Origin: Echinarachnius parma
Taxonomy: Eukaryota > Echinodermata > Echinoidea > Clypeasteroida > Echinarachniidae
Assembly: GCA_037951105.1 (NCBI GenBank)
Contig: JBAMJV010001393.1
Location: forward strand, 1 to 64,000
DNA: 64,000 nt
Direction: 5' to 3'
Under the pieces are notes generated by a model, which was given only the letters and a program-made list of their open reading frames with translations, did no database searches and was not told the origin of the DNA. This document shows, piece by piece, positions 47,103-58,890 of the stretch (position 1 is its first letter; each line of letters begins with the position of its first letter). A program made the position numbers and the translations under genes.

Positions 47103-47475
47103 CAGCGAAAAAATACACAGGGGCAAAGGGTGATTTGCCCCCTGACCCTTTGAAATCGCCCCCGTGAGCCAAAACACGGGGGGCGAAAAAATAAAGATGT
47201 TGAACAAAAACGCCCTCGCTGTCTATGTCGCATCTTAGTTCTTATTTGATTAAGGAAGCTTGTTTTGTTTTTCAGTATAGGATGGGATATCTATCATTTA
47301 TTACAATGTCTGAAGATAGTAAACTATACAAATGAACAAAACATATATATTATGGCAAGAATAGCCCTTGTGGGCACCAAAAATAGCCCTCAAGAACATT
47401 TTCACAGGGGCAATTTTTTAACTCTTTAAGTGTAAAAATAGCCCTTGTGAATTTGTGTATTTTTGTATTACACTG
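47103..47475. mobile_element. hAT-like miniature element
   Basis: Starts CAGCGAAAAAATACACAGGG and ends TTTTGTATTACACTG, flanked by the perfect 8-bp repeat CTGGCAGT (47095-47102, 47476-47483). At 373 bp it is the longest complete member here. GCCCCCTGA and AATAGCCCTTGTG blocks lie inside. Confidence 0.85.
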
Positions 47476-49078
47476 CTGGCAGTCTTGCCCATGTATGAAT
47501 ATTGCAATTGGCCACTAGTGTTGATATGAGAACAGTTTGCAATTATTGGAAACAAGTTCTTGTAAACACTTGAATACACCATTAGCAACTTACAATTGGG
47601 GACACTTGTTTGAAATGACACACATTAGTGGTCGTCATCTGCAATTTTCAGAAAAGTGTCTCGTCTACTTTGACATTTATTCTCAATTCAAGGGAGCATG
47701 AAACTTGAGTAGTACATGGAGAAGAAGAAATGTGTACGCCCCCTCCCTTTAAATGATTCACTAGTAGACTAAAACTGTCACTCGTGCCTTACAAGGGACT
47801 GCTCAAATAATTCTCTTTCACATCTCAAGCCCTCCGCACATAGAGTCGACTCGACCCAATCCGACTGGTTTTCAGTCGGTTCAGCTCAGTATACATTGCC
47901 TCAGGACTCTTGTTTTGCCGGTCATTATACCTCTTGGCAATTTTCTTCGAAATTTTCTAAAATCAAACTTAGCCCATCTAGGATTCATAAGTTTTGCACC
48001 AAGTTAAGAAAATTTGTTAGTTCATTTCTGAAACAGTTTTAGACAATGCTAGTTCAGAAACGGTTTAGAAAAGAAAATATTTCTGAAACGGTTTAAATCT
48101 GAACCTAGAGGTGTAAAAAGGGTACAAGACAGATTCAAGTGATGCATCAATATTAATTCCATGCTTCTGCACATAAAAGGTCATCTGATGTGCAAGGGAT
48201 AGGGCCTGAGATACAGATTTGTAAACATTCACATGAAAACTTGAATACAAACTAATTTAGCACATACACAAACACAATCATTATTCATCAAATGCACATA
48301 CATAAATACACACTAAAGTCTAACACAAATGTTATTGCAAACAAGAATGCATGTTGTACAGTATGCATGTACAGACTAAAATTTGGGAACTTGCTAAATT
48401 GAAATAAAAATCATATTTCTCTGCTGAGATCAGACTTTAAAGGTAGTTCAGATTCGTCAAATGAGATGCGCGGCGCCATCTTGTATACGCGTTGCGCACG
48501 GTGCGTAATGCACGTTAGCTCAGTGTCATGCGGTGCGCGCAAACTAACCCAGTTCAAAATGGCGACCCGCAATGTAGCATCCCCACGCTTGATGCCCTTT
48601 AAAAAAAATAAATTTAAAGTGGAATTTGTGCACTTCTATAAAAAATAACATTCCACTTAAAGGTCACCAATGGTGGCACTATAACCGACTAGTTGAAGTC
48701 AGTTATTTTATAACATGCTTGTTTTCGGTTGATGCTTGGATTGATCTCCATATCATCCATGTCATACTATGTGGGAAGTAATAATGTGTAAATGCATTAT
48801 TAATGTAATTACAATTGTAGTGCAGGAGTTCTCAAAGTTGATTTACACATTACTAATTAATTTATAAGAGTAAACAAATTTGAGCTCTGTCGACACATCA
48901 GTACGTGATTTAAAGATTGTAACGATGCATTAATGTAATTAGATATTTTAGTAATGTGCAAAGAGGATTTTGATACCATTGTTAGTCATGGTGTCAATCA
49001 TGTCAGAGTTAAACAAATCCTACTTTATATTGTAGAAATCATGTGCCTCTTGTTACCCCTATCCTTGTCAGCGAAAAA

Positions 49079-49335
49079 AATACACGGGGGCGGCGGGCGA
49101 ATTCGCCCCCGAAATGCCCAAATTCCGGGCCGAATTTTTTTTTTTTTTTTTGGATTTTTGGGATTATTCTGTTTGGATTGTGATCAAATGCTTATAAAAT
49201 GATCACTTACATCATTATAGCTTATTAGTAGCCCCTGAAATTCGAAAAAGAGCCCAGAAATTTGTAGCCCCCGAAAGTTGGAAAAGTAGCCCCCGAAAAT
49301 GGAGTCCCCGAAATAAAAATATTAATTTTTCGCTG
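49079..49335. mobile_element. hAT-like miniature element
   Basis: The ends CAGCGAAAAA and TTTTTCGCTG are inverted. The flanks ATCCTTGT (49071-49078) and ATCATTGT (49336-49343) match at 7 of 8. The interior carries CGGGCGAATTCGCCCCCGAA and GTAGCCCCCGAAA blocks. Confidence 0.82.
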
Positions 49336-49361
49336 ATCATTGTTCTCATGTCAGAAAGAGT

Positions 49362-49491
49362 AGGACCCTGTTGCAGAAAGAGAAATCGATTGTAAGTCAG
49401 ATCATGCGCTCTAAATGTGCAAATCTGATTAGTTGAAAATTGCAAAGTTTCTGACTTGCAATCGATTGTATCTCTTTGTGCAATGGGACCC
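49362..49491. mobile_element. Short hairpin element, CCGTTGCAGAAAGAG family
   Basis: The ends GGACCCTGTTGCAGAAAGAG and CTCTTTGTGCAATGGGACC are inverted; the inner blocks ATCGATTGTAAGTCAG and CTGACTTGCAATCGAT pair. Confidence 0.78.
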
Positions 49492-49742
49492 ATCACCCAT
49501 GACAGAAAATGCGGCTTAGATTGAATCAAGTTAATTCTTCTCTGATTGGTTGTCTTACCAGAGTTGACAAAATTAACTATGGCAAGTTCAAAAAAATATA
49601 TTTAAATTTAAGAGCAAAATGCATTGATCAATGTTGATCAGTGTTATGGGTTTGTGTATTACCATTTTTCGTTGTATTTTAGTTTAATTACTGGAAGAAT
49701 TATCTACTATGTTTTTTATTTTCTACCTTTTGTTTTTTACAG

Positions 49743-49827
49743 CTGAAGATCTGTCACAGCAGGAACCTCCCAAGGGAGATGACCTACGCAAAATTCTTCA
49801 GAGACAACTAGAGTACTATTTCTCCAG
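49743..49827 (+). CDS. LARP4: LARP4/LARP4B-like protein, exon 4 (start of La motif)
   Basis: Encodes residues 130-158, with the last codon split in phase 2 at TCCAG/GTATGT. DDLRKILQRQLEYYFSR is the first helix of a La motif, the winged-helix RNA-binding domain. The pattern Q-L-E-Y-Y-F-S is its signature, and an N-terminal PAM2-type motif plus a La motif this early in the protein points to LARP4/4B, not LARP1, LARP6 or LARP7. The family goes on to the rest of the La motif and an RRM. I could not find the next exon (expected to start ENL) before 64000, so the gene continues beyond the window. Confidence 0.88.
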
Positions 49828-49889
49828 GTATGTGCTTTTGTGTGTATAATAATAAACACTGTTTTGAATTTTTTGATTTTAGCACCTAA

Positions 49890-50400
49890 TATGATTGATA
49901 ATCATCTCTAAGCGCTTTACAATGATATTATTACCCCGGTCATCGGACACACTAACAATCAATCCGCACATGCATAGCAAGGTTAGTCCTTCAGCTCTTG
50001 TCACATATCACTGGATAGCGTTAACGGATGCCCGACGGAGAGCCAAATTATCAATTCGTTTCTTTGCGTTTCTTGTCCGTTTCTTGTTCGGCGAATGCAT
50101 TCCTTGTCAACGCCGGAGATCCGCTCTCACGTTGCTGGTTGTCTTGTCCCAGTACGAGATCCTCGGACAGCAAAACTCCCGGTCTGACGTCGCAAGAATT
50201 TGTAACTGGGACCAGGCGATGTGAGAGCGTACATACAGCGAATGGGCACTGGCTAACGGCCTGAAACATGACATCATCATGTTCTGGTACGCATAGTGAT
50301 TGTGCAGTCGAAAAGCCCCTGTTGTTATCATCTGTAGGGATCTTCTCTTATTGCTTTTCCGTACATTTTCCTGGTTGATCGGGTGGTCTGTTAGATCATC
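49890..50400. repeat. Dispersed repeat sharing a core with 7150-7366
   Basis: ATGATTGATAATCATCTCTA, AGCGCTTTACA and ATTATTACCCCGGTCAT are the inverted counterpart of the repeat at 7150-7366. The rest, to about 50400, is GC-richer with several CpGs and is unlike its surroundings. No coding similarity recognised. Confidence 0.55.
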
Positions 50401-50459
50401 CATATCATCATTTATATATTTGTACCGATGAAATCATAGAATAGGTTGATACAGGTGTT

Positions 50460-51720
50460 GCCAACGATTTTCCCTGGAGTATTTTTTCTTTATTCAGAGC
50501 ATGGTTGCGTCCAAATTTGTCTGTGGTTTCCACTTTCCCCAGTCGCTGTTTTCATGTGACATGATTAACATGATTTCATATACGAGTCCCTAGAATATTG
50601 GAGATCGTTATCAGTACTTTGCCAGCGGTTTCCGTGATGGATCACTGTAGTAATGATATCAGATTCTCTTTTTAGTGACGTAGTAATGGTTCTTTTGAAA
50701 CAACTTGTTCTTTGATAGTGGTGTAGAGCTGGACAATTGCCTTCACAGCAAGTGCAAGGTCGCAACATTTTTGGCTTGCCTAACATGTTAAGAATCATTG
50801 CCAATGGCAATTAATGCAATCATTCAGTAGTATTTCTAATCAGATGTCATTATTCTTTAGTGGTCTCTAGAACAATAATGTGATTGTTTGGGTCACATCC
50901 AAATTTTGCCAACTCTGATGAGTCCTAGAATGAATCACCAAATCATGATGGAGCTTAAGCCATTGCCAACATTTTCCTCGGGCGAATTCCCCATTATATT
51001 CCACGTTTCCTTAATGACGCAATGATCATTTTCAGTTGTATGTTTTTTCATCATCATGTTTCATGTTTGTCTAGTGCAAGGTTGTCACCAGGAGGAACGT
51101 GAGCGACCTGCAATTTGTGGTTACTGGCAACTTTGCTAGTGGTTTCCGCCGACGAGTACTCTTTGTCACCAGTTGTATATTTCCTTTGTGACATCATGCT
51201 GCAGTTTTTCGAAGGTCCATCACCATTTTACAGTTGTGCCTAGAACATGTTTGAGCTCGATACCGGTGTCCGCGGTTGTTCCCAACTTTTCAACAATTCT
51301 CTCCAGCCAATTCCCTTGATTGTATTTATTTTTTTTTTTGAGGGGGGGGGGGGGGGGGGGGAGGGGGCATTTGTAATTTGTGATCATGTAGTCACGCAGT
51401 AGGGTTGTCCACCATCATCATCATTTTAAGGTTGTGACTAGAACATGTTTGAGCTCGATACTGGTGTCCGTGGTTGTTCCCAACTTTTCCAACAATATCC
51501 TCTGGACAGCGAATTCCCCTGATTGCATTTTTTTTTTTTAAAGGGGGGTGCCATTTGTAATTTGTAATCATGTAGTCACGCAGTAGTGTTGGTGGTTGTT
51601 CCTAACTTTTCCAACCATTTCCTCATGTGAATTCCCCCGAATCCCTTTTTTTAAGGTGGTTGCCATTTGTAATTTGTAATCATGTAGTCATGCAGTATGT
51701 TGGCAGATCACAGACTGACT
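50460..51720. repeat. Diverged tandem repeats with a G run
   Basis: Units of about 180 bp are clearest at 51230-51700, sharing GTTTGAGCTCGATAC, GGTTGTTCCCAACTTTTC and AATCATGTAGTCACGCAGTA. Weaker related blocks extend upstream. A G run of about 20 interrupted by one base lies near 51342-51367. Confidence 0.7.
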
Positions 51721-52429
51721 CACACGTCTTCGGTGGGGAACACATGTATTGCATAGAGGAAGTGAGATCATCGCTGAATGACGCAAGTTGTTGAACTAAA
51801 TCCCCTCCCCCCTTCTTTTTTTCACATTTGTTTGGTTTAATGGTGTCAGATTTTTGTGAAACTCTATCCGAATATATATGTCTTTACAAGTCCTGAGCAT
51901 GTTAAAGCTTCAAAGGGCCCACCAGATTTGCTTTAGGCAGTGGGTTTTAAAAGTGGATTAGTTGCAATATAATTTCATTGAGACAGAAATCAGCCTGAAA
52001 GTGTAATTAACTGTGCTTGATAGTAAAGATAGTTAATGAAATCCTAATAGTATTGCAGCAATTTGGTTTAATAATCAGGCAAAGATGGCAATGAAGTAGA
52101 ATGCCTAGCACGATACAAACGCAAATATGCCTATGTGGGAGATTGCTATATGATCTATGTGTGATCGATACTGTTTTACCTTGGCCAATGTGAACAAAAT
52201 GGGTAGTTTGAGGTGACTCACATTTCATATTGAAAGCAAAATCTAAACAAAAATACTTTCAAACAAACAGAACACTCAGAGAGAATTTCTCTGAAATAAC
52301 CATACATTATACTCAAGCATCTCTTCAATTATCGTTACAAGTAATTTACACGCTTGGAGCAGGTGCACATAATGTAATTTGATACAATTACACAGCATGT
52401 TTCACCAGTGTTCAACAGGGTTCAGCGGC

Positions 52430-53480
52430 TGGTCATGATCTAGGGCCCAGTCAGATGCAAATTACGACATTAACCAAAGATATACATGTAGGTATTGCAC
52501 AGTGAAAAAATTAATATTTTTATTTCGGGGGCTCCCTATTTATTTTTAGGGAATTTTTTTGGGCTACTTTTCCAACTTTCGGGGGCTACTTTTATCATTT
52601 CTGGGGCTCTTTTTTTAGAATTTCAGGGGCTACTATTTAACTTTTTTTTCTTTTTCGGGGGCTCTTTTTGGCATTTCGGAGGCGAATTCGCCCGCCGCCC
52701 CCATCTATTTTCCCCCCTGGTATTGCATCTAGCTATGGACACTGTGTAGTAAATGGTTTACAGGCTGGTCATGATCTAGGCCCCCAGACAGAGCAAATAC
52801 TAGAAAATTAACCAATTGATAGTCCACAATAAACTGGTGTGTAATATTGTCTATGGGAGTAATATATCATACAGTCTGAGCAAATACTTACAAAGTTAAC
52901 CAACCTCCAGTTAAAACTCCTATATGTGGAGTGTATTCAGGAGGATTAACCTACCAAGTATTAACCTATATAGATTCTCTATGGGAAACTGGTGTGTATT
53001 CAGTCAGTGGGAAGAACGTTGGCAGGAGGCAACAGGTTAACCCTGAACATTCCACAGATAAATGTACACATGTGTTGCACCTCGCTATACGCACTGTGTA
53101 AAGTAAATGGTTTACAGGCTGGTTATGATCTAGGACCCCGTCAGAGCAAATACTACAACCATGACCCATACATATTGTCCATGGGAAACTGGTGTGTATT
53201 CAGTCAATGGGAATAACATTAGGTAGAGGCAACAGGTAAACCCTGAACATGCCAAAGTTGCATGTACTGCACATAAATTTTACCTCGCTTTGGAGACACC
53301 GTTGTGTGTAATAACAGTCATAGCAAATACTACAATCTTAACCAATTGATAGTCCATGGGAAGCTGGTGTGTATAAAATCAATGGGAAAACATCAGCTGG
53401 AGGCAACAGGTTAACTATGAACATTACACAATCATGATTTTCACCTAGCTATGGACGCTGTGTGTAGTAAATGGTTCAAA
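52430..53480. repeat. Tandem repeat with GGCTGGTCATGATCTAGG units
   Basis: Copies start near 52430, 52762 and 53115, with a partial one near 53305. Shared blocks are GCTGGTCATGATCTAG, CAGAGCAAATACTA, AACCAATTGATAGTCCA and AAACTGGTGTGTATTCAGTC. The first unit is split by the hAT-like element at 52500-52729. Confidence 0.78.
52500..52729. mobile_element. hAT-like miniature element, inverted
   Basis: Starts CAGTGAAAAAATTAATATTT and ends TTTTCCCCCCTG, flanked by the perfect 8-bp repeat GTATTGCA (52492-52499, 52730-52737). The interior is the reverse complement of 49079-49335, with GCGAATTCGCCCGCCGCCCC and repeated TTTCGGGGGCT blocks. Confidence 0.87.
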
Positions 53481-53639
53481 TTAGTGCCAGTGGTGCTCAA
53501 AGACGTTGTGCCGAAGCAGCTGCAAGAACCGTGGCCTAGAGACGGTCTTTGAACTTGATGGATGATTGCAATTAAATGCTAGTTTGTGCTAGCGTGTTCA
53601 CGAGGACGAATCACTTGGAGCAGCATGCTATTGCTCCGT

Positions 53640-54110
53640 CTGCAGCCATTTACAACTTCAGACTAATTATTCATTGGCATGGGCAGCGGCGAATTCTCAG
53701 GGCGCTACGTCCGTCTCCTGCACAACAATTTTGAGGGCGGTAGGTCCGTCCTTTTTTTCTGTGATGGGTTAGAAGTACGTTCAGCTCAGCATGTTATAGC
53801 AGCTTCTGCAGTGGTTTACAACTTCAGACTAATTATTCTCTGGCATGGGCAGCAGCGAATTCTTATGCACAAAAATGTTGAGGGCGGTAGGTCCGTCCTT
53901 TCTGTAATAAGGACTGATTACCCATGGCTCGGCAAGCTATAGCATCTTCTGCAGTCGTTTACAACGTCAGACTAATTATTCTCTGGCATGGGCAGGGGCG
54001 AATTCTTATGCACAACAGAGGGCAGTAGGTCTGTCCTTTTTCTGTGATAGGTTACAAGGATGGATTACCCGTAGGTCAGGAAGCTATTGCAGTCAATTAC
54101 ACCTTTGGAC
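53640..54110. repeat. Tandem repeat with GGTAGGTCCGTCC units
   Basis: Three units of about 165 bp share ACTTCAGACTAATTATTC, GGCATGGGCAG-GGCGAATTC, GAGGGCGGTAGGTCCGTCC and TTCTGTGATGGGTTA. A related first line lies just before 53640. Confidence 0.8.
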
Positions 54111-54429
54111 AGATTATTTGGCAATGAGGTTGACTCGTGGATTATGTGTGTCACATGGTAATATTGTGGACATTGCATTGTATCAAAGGCCTTTTTAAAT
54201 GCCACCTTAAAGTGAACGTGATGTCAACAAAACATGAATTAAACAATACAATTTCCAATCAATGGAGAAGATGAAATAAGTTTCCTTAGAAATAGTTCAA
54301 ACAAATTATTCTTTCTTGAAATATCTGGTATTCTATTAGTGGCACCTGTCCATGAACTGATCATCCTTATTAATAATTATAAACATAACTATCTTTCTGT
54401 CATATTTGACCAAAACAAAATCCATTCTC

Positions 54430-55960
54430 ATTTGATTCTCGGCAGGTGCCAAGATACGAGTGTAAACCTGTTGTGAACTTGTCTTTATGAATAATTGAAA
54501 TCATGATTTGGATGGGGTCGTTCTTCTCTGTGATCATCGACACGAACAGATCATTCGTAGCTTCTGAATAAGATTGCTTCTAAAGGTTTGTGCTAAGATA
54601 CAAGCCTTGACTATTTGTGAGCTTGTCCTTATGAATAATTCAAATCTCGACTGTCTCTTGAAATTCCTCTATGTGATCACTGAGACGAACAGATCATGCT
54701 CGGCTTCCAACGATTCTACGACATCTCCTAAAATAAGATTGTTACACATTTGTGAACTTTACTTTATGAATAATTCAAATTGTAACTTCTCTCTATTGGA
54801 TGATATATAACACTAACGGATCATTCTTAGTTTCTAAAGATTCTACGCCTCCTAAAATATCATTGTCAGTGTTACACATTGTGAACTTGTCTTTCTGAAT
54901 AATTAAAATCGTAAATATCTCTCTTAATTCCTCACCATGATCACCGACACGAACATATCTTCCTGAGCTTCTGAACAAGATTCTACGCCTCCTCCTAATA
55001 TAAGATTGTTACACATTTGTGAACTTTACTTTATGAATAATTCAAATTGTAAATATCTCTTACAATTTCTCTCTAGATAATCTATGACACTAACAGATCA
55101 TTTTTGGTTTCTAAAGATTCTTAGGGCTTCTAAAATATGAGTGTTACCCAATTCAAGGCTTGCCAGGCTTGCCTTCAGTGGTGGCCCAGGTGCCAAGGGC
55201 CACTAGCAATTATTTTATTGGCCACCAAGGTGCTGGGATCTACAATACATGAGGCATATATGGTGAGAGTCTATCTGATGTGTCATTTTAGCCACATGAG
55301 GGAATGTAAAGTTGACTTTCAGAATAATTCAAATCGTAACTATCTCTCATCATTCCTCTATGTGATCACTGACACGAACAGATCAGCTTCTAAAGATTAT
55401 ACGCCGCCTCCTAAAATTTCATGATTGTTACACAATTGTGAACTTTACTTTATGAATAATTCAAATTGTAACTATTTCTTACTATTTCTCTCTAGATGAT
55501 CTTTGACACTAACATACCATTCTTAGTTTCTAAAGATTCTACGCCTCCTAAAATATCACTGTTAGTGTTACACATTGTGAACTTTTCTTTCTGAATAATT
55601 CAAATCGTAACGATCTCTCGTAATTCGTCTCTGTGATCACCGTCATGAACAGATCACACTCGGCTACTAAAGGTTCTACGCCTCCTTCTAAAATAAGATT
55701 GTTGCACAATTGTAAACTTGTCTTTCTGAATAATTCAAATCGTAACTATCTCTCGTAATTCGTCTCTGTGATCACCGTCATGAACAGATCACACTCGGCT
55801 ACTAAAGGTTCTACGCCTCCTTCTAAAATAAGATTGTTGCACAATTGTAAACTTGTCTTTCTGAATAATTCAAATCGTAACTATCTCTCGTAATTCCTCT
55901 CTGTGATCACCCACACGAACAGATCACGCTCAGCTTCTAAAGGTTCTTACACTCCTGCTG
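54430..55960. repeat. Satellite-like array, units of about 120-135 bp
   Basis: About a dozen tandem units share TATGAATAATTCAAAT, CGTAACTATCTCTC, CTGTGATCACCGACACGAAC, AGATCA and AAAGATTCTACGCCTCC. Two neighbouring units near 55620-55890 are almost identical with a 135-bp period. A partial GGCCAC-type repeat (55150-55250) is inserted. Confidence 0.85.
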
Positions 55961-56229
55961 AAATGCCCAGGGTTCCATTAAGTGGTGAACCTGTTCGTAA
56001 ACTGATCAGCATGAATAATTCTTAGTCTTACTCTGTTATCGTAAATACTGTGCATATTTTTTGTAATGCCTGGATGGCAACGGAAGTGATTGACCCTGTT
56101 GAAAAAAAAAGTTGGCACAGGTATGACTGGAATAAAAATATAAGTATAATATACAGCAGAATTTTACCAGATGGTACGTCTGTAGCAGGGAAAAGGGTGA
56201 CATTTTATTTTCAGGTGTTAAATTTCCTA

Positions 56230-56252
56230 GGGGGGGGGGGGGTGGGGGGGGG
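56230..56252. repeat. G run
   Basis: About 12 G, then one T, then about 8 G. No other feature. Confidence 0.85.
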
Positions 56253-56461
56253 TCTGGGCTCTGAATATAAATTTTGAGTGATTCTTTTGCATTTTGTTAG
56301 ATGGAAACTTCACGATTGTGCTTTTATTCATGTGGCATATTATTTTGGGATGGGAGTGGGTGTTGATTGAAAAGGGACTATTTCTTTGATTACCAACCAT
56401 GCAAATCATAACTGTTAAAATTGACATGGGTACAACAGATGCCTTTACATTAAGCAATGTG

Positions 56462-57085
56462 TTAACCTGTTCCCTACTAGATATTACAATCCCCCTAAGT
56501 AAGAGTTATACAGGATCCACCAGGTTCCTGTAGGCAGTGGGTTTTTAACTTGTTCCCTACTAGATTTTGCAATCCCCATATAGAGTTAATGCAGGGCCCA
56601 CCAGGTTCCAGTAGGCAGTGGGTTAACTTGTTCCCTACTAGATTTTACAATCCCCATATAGAGTTAATACAGGACCCACCAGGTTCCAGTAGGCAGTGGG
56701 TTTTTAACTTGTTCCCTACTAGATTTTACAATCCCCATAGAGTTAATACAGGACGCACCATGTTCCTGTAGGCAGTGGGTTTTTAACTTGTTCCCTACTA
56801 GATTTTACAATCCCCATATAGAGTTAATACAGGATCCACCAGGTTCCTGTAGGTAATGGGTTAACCTGTTCCCTACTAGATTTTACAATCCCCATATTAA
56901 AGAGTTAATACAGGACCCACCAGGTTCCAGTAGGCAATGGATCAACCTGTAACCTACTGATGTTGCAATCCCCATATTAAAGAGTTAATACAGGATCCAC
57001 CAGGTTCCTGTAGGCAGTGGGTTTTTAACTTGTTCCCTACTGGATTTTACAATCCCCATATATAGAGCTAATACAGGACCCTACA
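56462..57085. repeat. Minisatellite of about 81 bp, eight units
   Basis: Units begin TGTTCCCTACTAGATTTTAC, continue AATCCCCATATAGAGTTAAT and end CCACCAGGTTC-TGTAGGCAGTGGG. Units start near 56467, 56550, 56628, 56709, 56790, 56867, 56948 and 57031. The open frame at 56550-56771 is a by-product. Confidence 0.9.
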
Positions 57086-57675
57086 TGGGTAGGCAATGTG
57101 TTAAATGGTAAAGATGAACAGAAGAGAGAAAAATGCTTTTCCCCTAATTCTTGGGTGGTTAGGAAAGTGGTTAGGACGGTGGTTTGTGAAGTAGGCACGT
57201 GAGCTCAGAGGCAACGGGAAAAAAGGCACCTCTGTGTCACGTCACTGTTCATCTCCGCAAACAGGAGTACCATTTGTTGTCCGTCCGTCCCATCATTAAA
57301 GGTATCCATTAACTATCTCAAAATTTAACTACAAACACTTGGAGCTTTCACACTTCTCTTGCACCTTGTTGTTTGGGCGTACATGTATGGTAACAATGTC
57401 TCCCTAATTCAGTTGAATTATGGAGATCTTATGGTTGAATGAAAAAAGTTCCAGGAATACTTTGCGATTGAAGTCAAAATCAGTCGGCAAGGAAATAAAA
57501 TGTGAAAAAAAAAATTTTCACTAGAAAATCAGTGTTCTTTTTCTCTGAAACTATCAAACATCTTTCAGACAAACCTTACAATGATATTGGTTTATGATTG
57601 AAGTCTCAAGTATCACTTTTGGAAACTAATCTGATTAAGTTAATGGATCACTTTAATACCAGTGTCTGGCATAAA

Positions 57676-57997
57676 TTGTCTCCACTCTCGCACTGCAGCG
57701 GTTGTCTAGACAACTTAAAGGGACTATCAGGGATGCCAATTATCAAGCAAAAGCCTGAATTCTGGTGCTGGTGGGTTGTTGCGTACAACTTTGATCGCAA
57801 CTTTGCGATGGAAAACATTTTTGCAATTGAATGCAACTCCATTGCATAAAGAGAAGTTGTATATTATCTCAAACACAACTTTTCGCTAGCTAATAGATCA
57901 ATTGCAAATTGTCTCCACTCTCGCACTGCAGTGGTTGTCTAGACAACTTAAAGGGACTATCAGGGATGCCAATTATCAAGCAAAAGCCTGAATTCTA
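57676..57997. repeat. Direct repeat of about 90 bp
   Basis: 57676-57764 and 57908-57996 are almost identical (TTGTCTCCACTCTCGCACTG, GGTTGTCTAGACAACTTAAA, AAGCAAAAGCCTGAATTCT). The second copy runs straight into the TTAA family A element. Confidence 0.85.
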
Positions 57998-58548
57998 GTT
58001 GAGTTCTGGTAAAGAGAGTACAGTTTTTGGTCAGTAACCAAAACCTGCACCATTACATTACAAACTAATAGTTATAACTCCACCATGCTCGAAAGGAATA
58101 CAAAATTACAAACGACTAAGTAAAAAGCCTGTTATCATCCAAAAAGAGCCGTTCAAACTCAAGAGGGCGCAGTCTAAAAACTCATTGGTTTTAACCATTT
58201 TAAATAAAATATTGTGCATGTGATGGTTTGTTCAAATAGTGATTAACCAGAGTGATAATCAACAACTATTAAAAAACTTCTTTTGACAATTTTTGAAAAG
58301 AGGAAGCATTTAAAAAAAAATGTTAACGGTTGGTTCAAAATTATCTAATAAATGTGGGGCCCCACATTTATTACAAATGGTTACGTTTATGGATATTTCA
58401 GCCGTTTCTGAACCGATTTTGATCAAATAAAGTTTATTCTGTCATTAAAATATTATGCTCTTTCAAATTTTACACTCAGTTTTTCATTATCTCACGAAAA
58501 ATTGTTATGTGTAGCGCCCTCTATACCAAAACTCAACTATCCCTTTAA
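57997..58548. mobile_element. TTAA family A element, left end missing
   Basis: Starts at AGTTGAGTTCTGG, lacking the first 9-10 bases of the family, and runs to ACTCAACTATCCCTTTAA with TTAA at the right edge. The interior matches 20928-21489 closely. Confidence 0.78.
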
Positions 58549-58837
58549 TATCAAATTTAGGCAACGTTTACGCAATGGAAGTATGTTTAAAGTTGCGTTC
58601 AAATTTGCAACATCTCTTGGTACTTGTTATAATAATTTTCCACGCAAATCGGGTATTATGTCTCAATTTACTAGCCCTTGAATATTGTAGCTCGCTAGCA
58701 TCTTTGGACCGTTATACAAACATTAAAAATGCTAACATAATTAGTTGCCTAGTTTAGTAATTAATTCAAACATATAAAGAAACTGACCAGAAATATATAA
58801 TGTGATTAAAAATGAGCAAAGAAAATGGGATTCCAAC

Positions 58838-58890
58838 GGGATTCAAACCAGAGACCTCCGGATTGCCAGACCGGTGCTCTTAGTTTAGTA
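58838..58890 (-). pseudogene. tRNA-derived fragment
   Basis: On the minus strand, AGAGCACCGGTCTGGCAATC and GGTTTGAATCCCG resemble the D-arm end, anticodon arm and B-box of a tRNA. The anticodon would be GGC. The 5' part and acceptor stem are absent. Probably a tRNA pseudogene or SINE head. Confidence 0.55.

Larger units (their letters stand above)
42660..49742 (+). other. Intron 3 of the LARP4-like gene (7.1 kb)
   Basis: From GTAAGT to CTACCTTTTGTTTTTTACAG. It holds a tandem repeat, the 1.8-kb element with the GTAACAGCGTGAC motif and two hAT-like elements, listed separately. Nothing is recognised in 47484-49070. Confidence 0.75.

Noticed and set aside
54430-57085. Regularly spaced repeats that could suggest a CRISPR array
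   Set aside because: Units of about 80-135 bp repeat over their whole length with no unique spacers, and the DNA is animal nuclear DNA.
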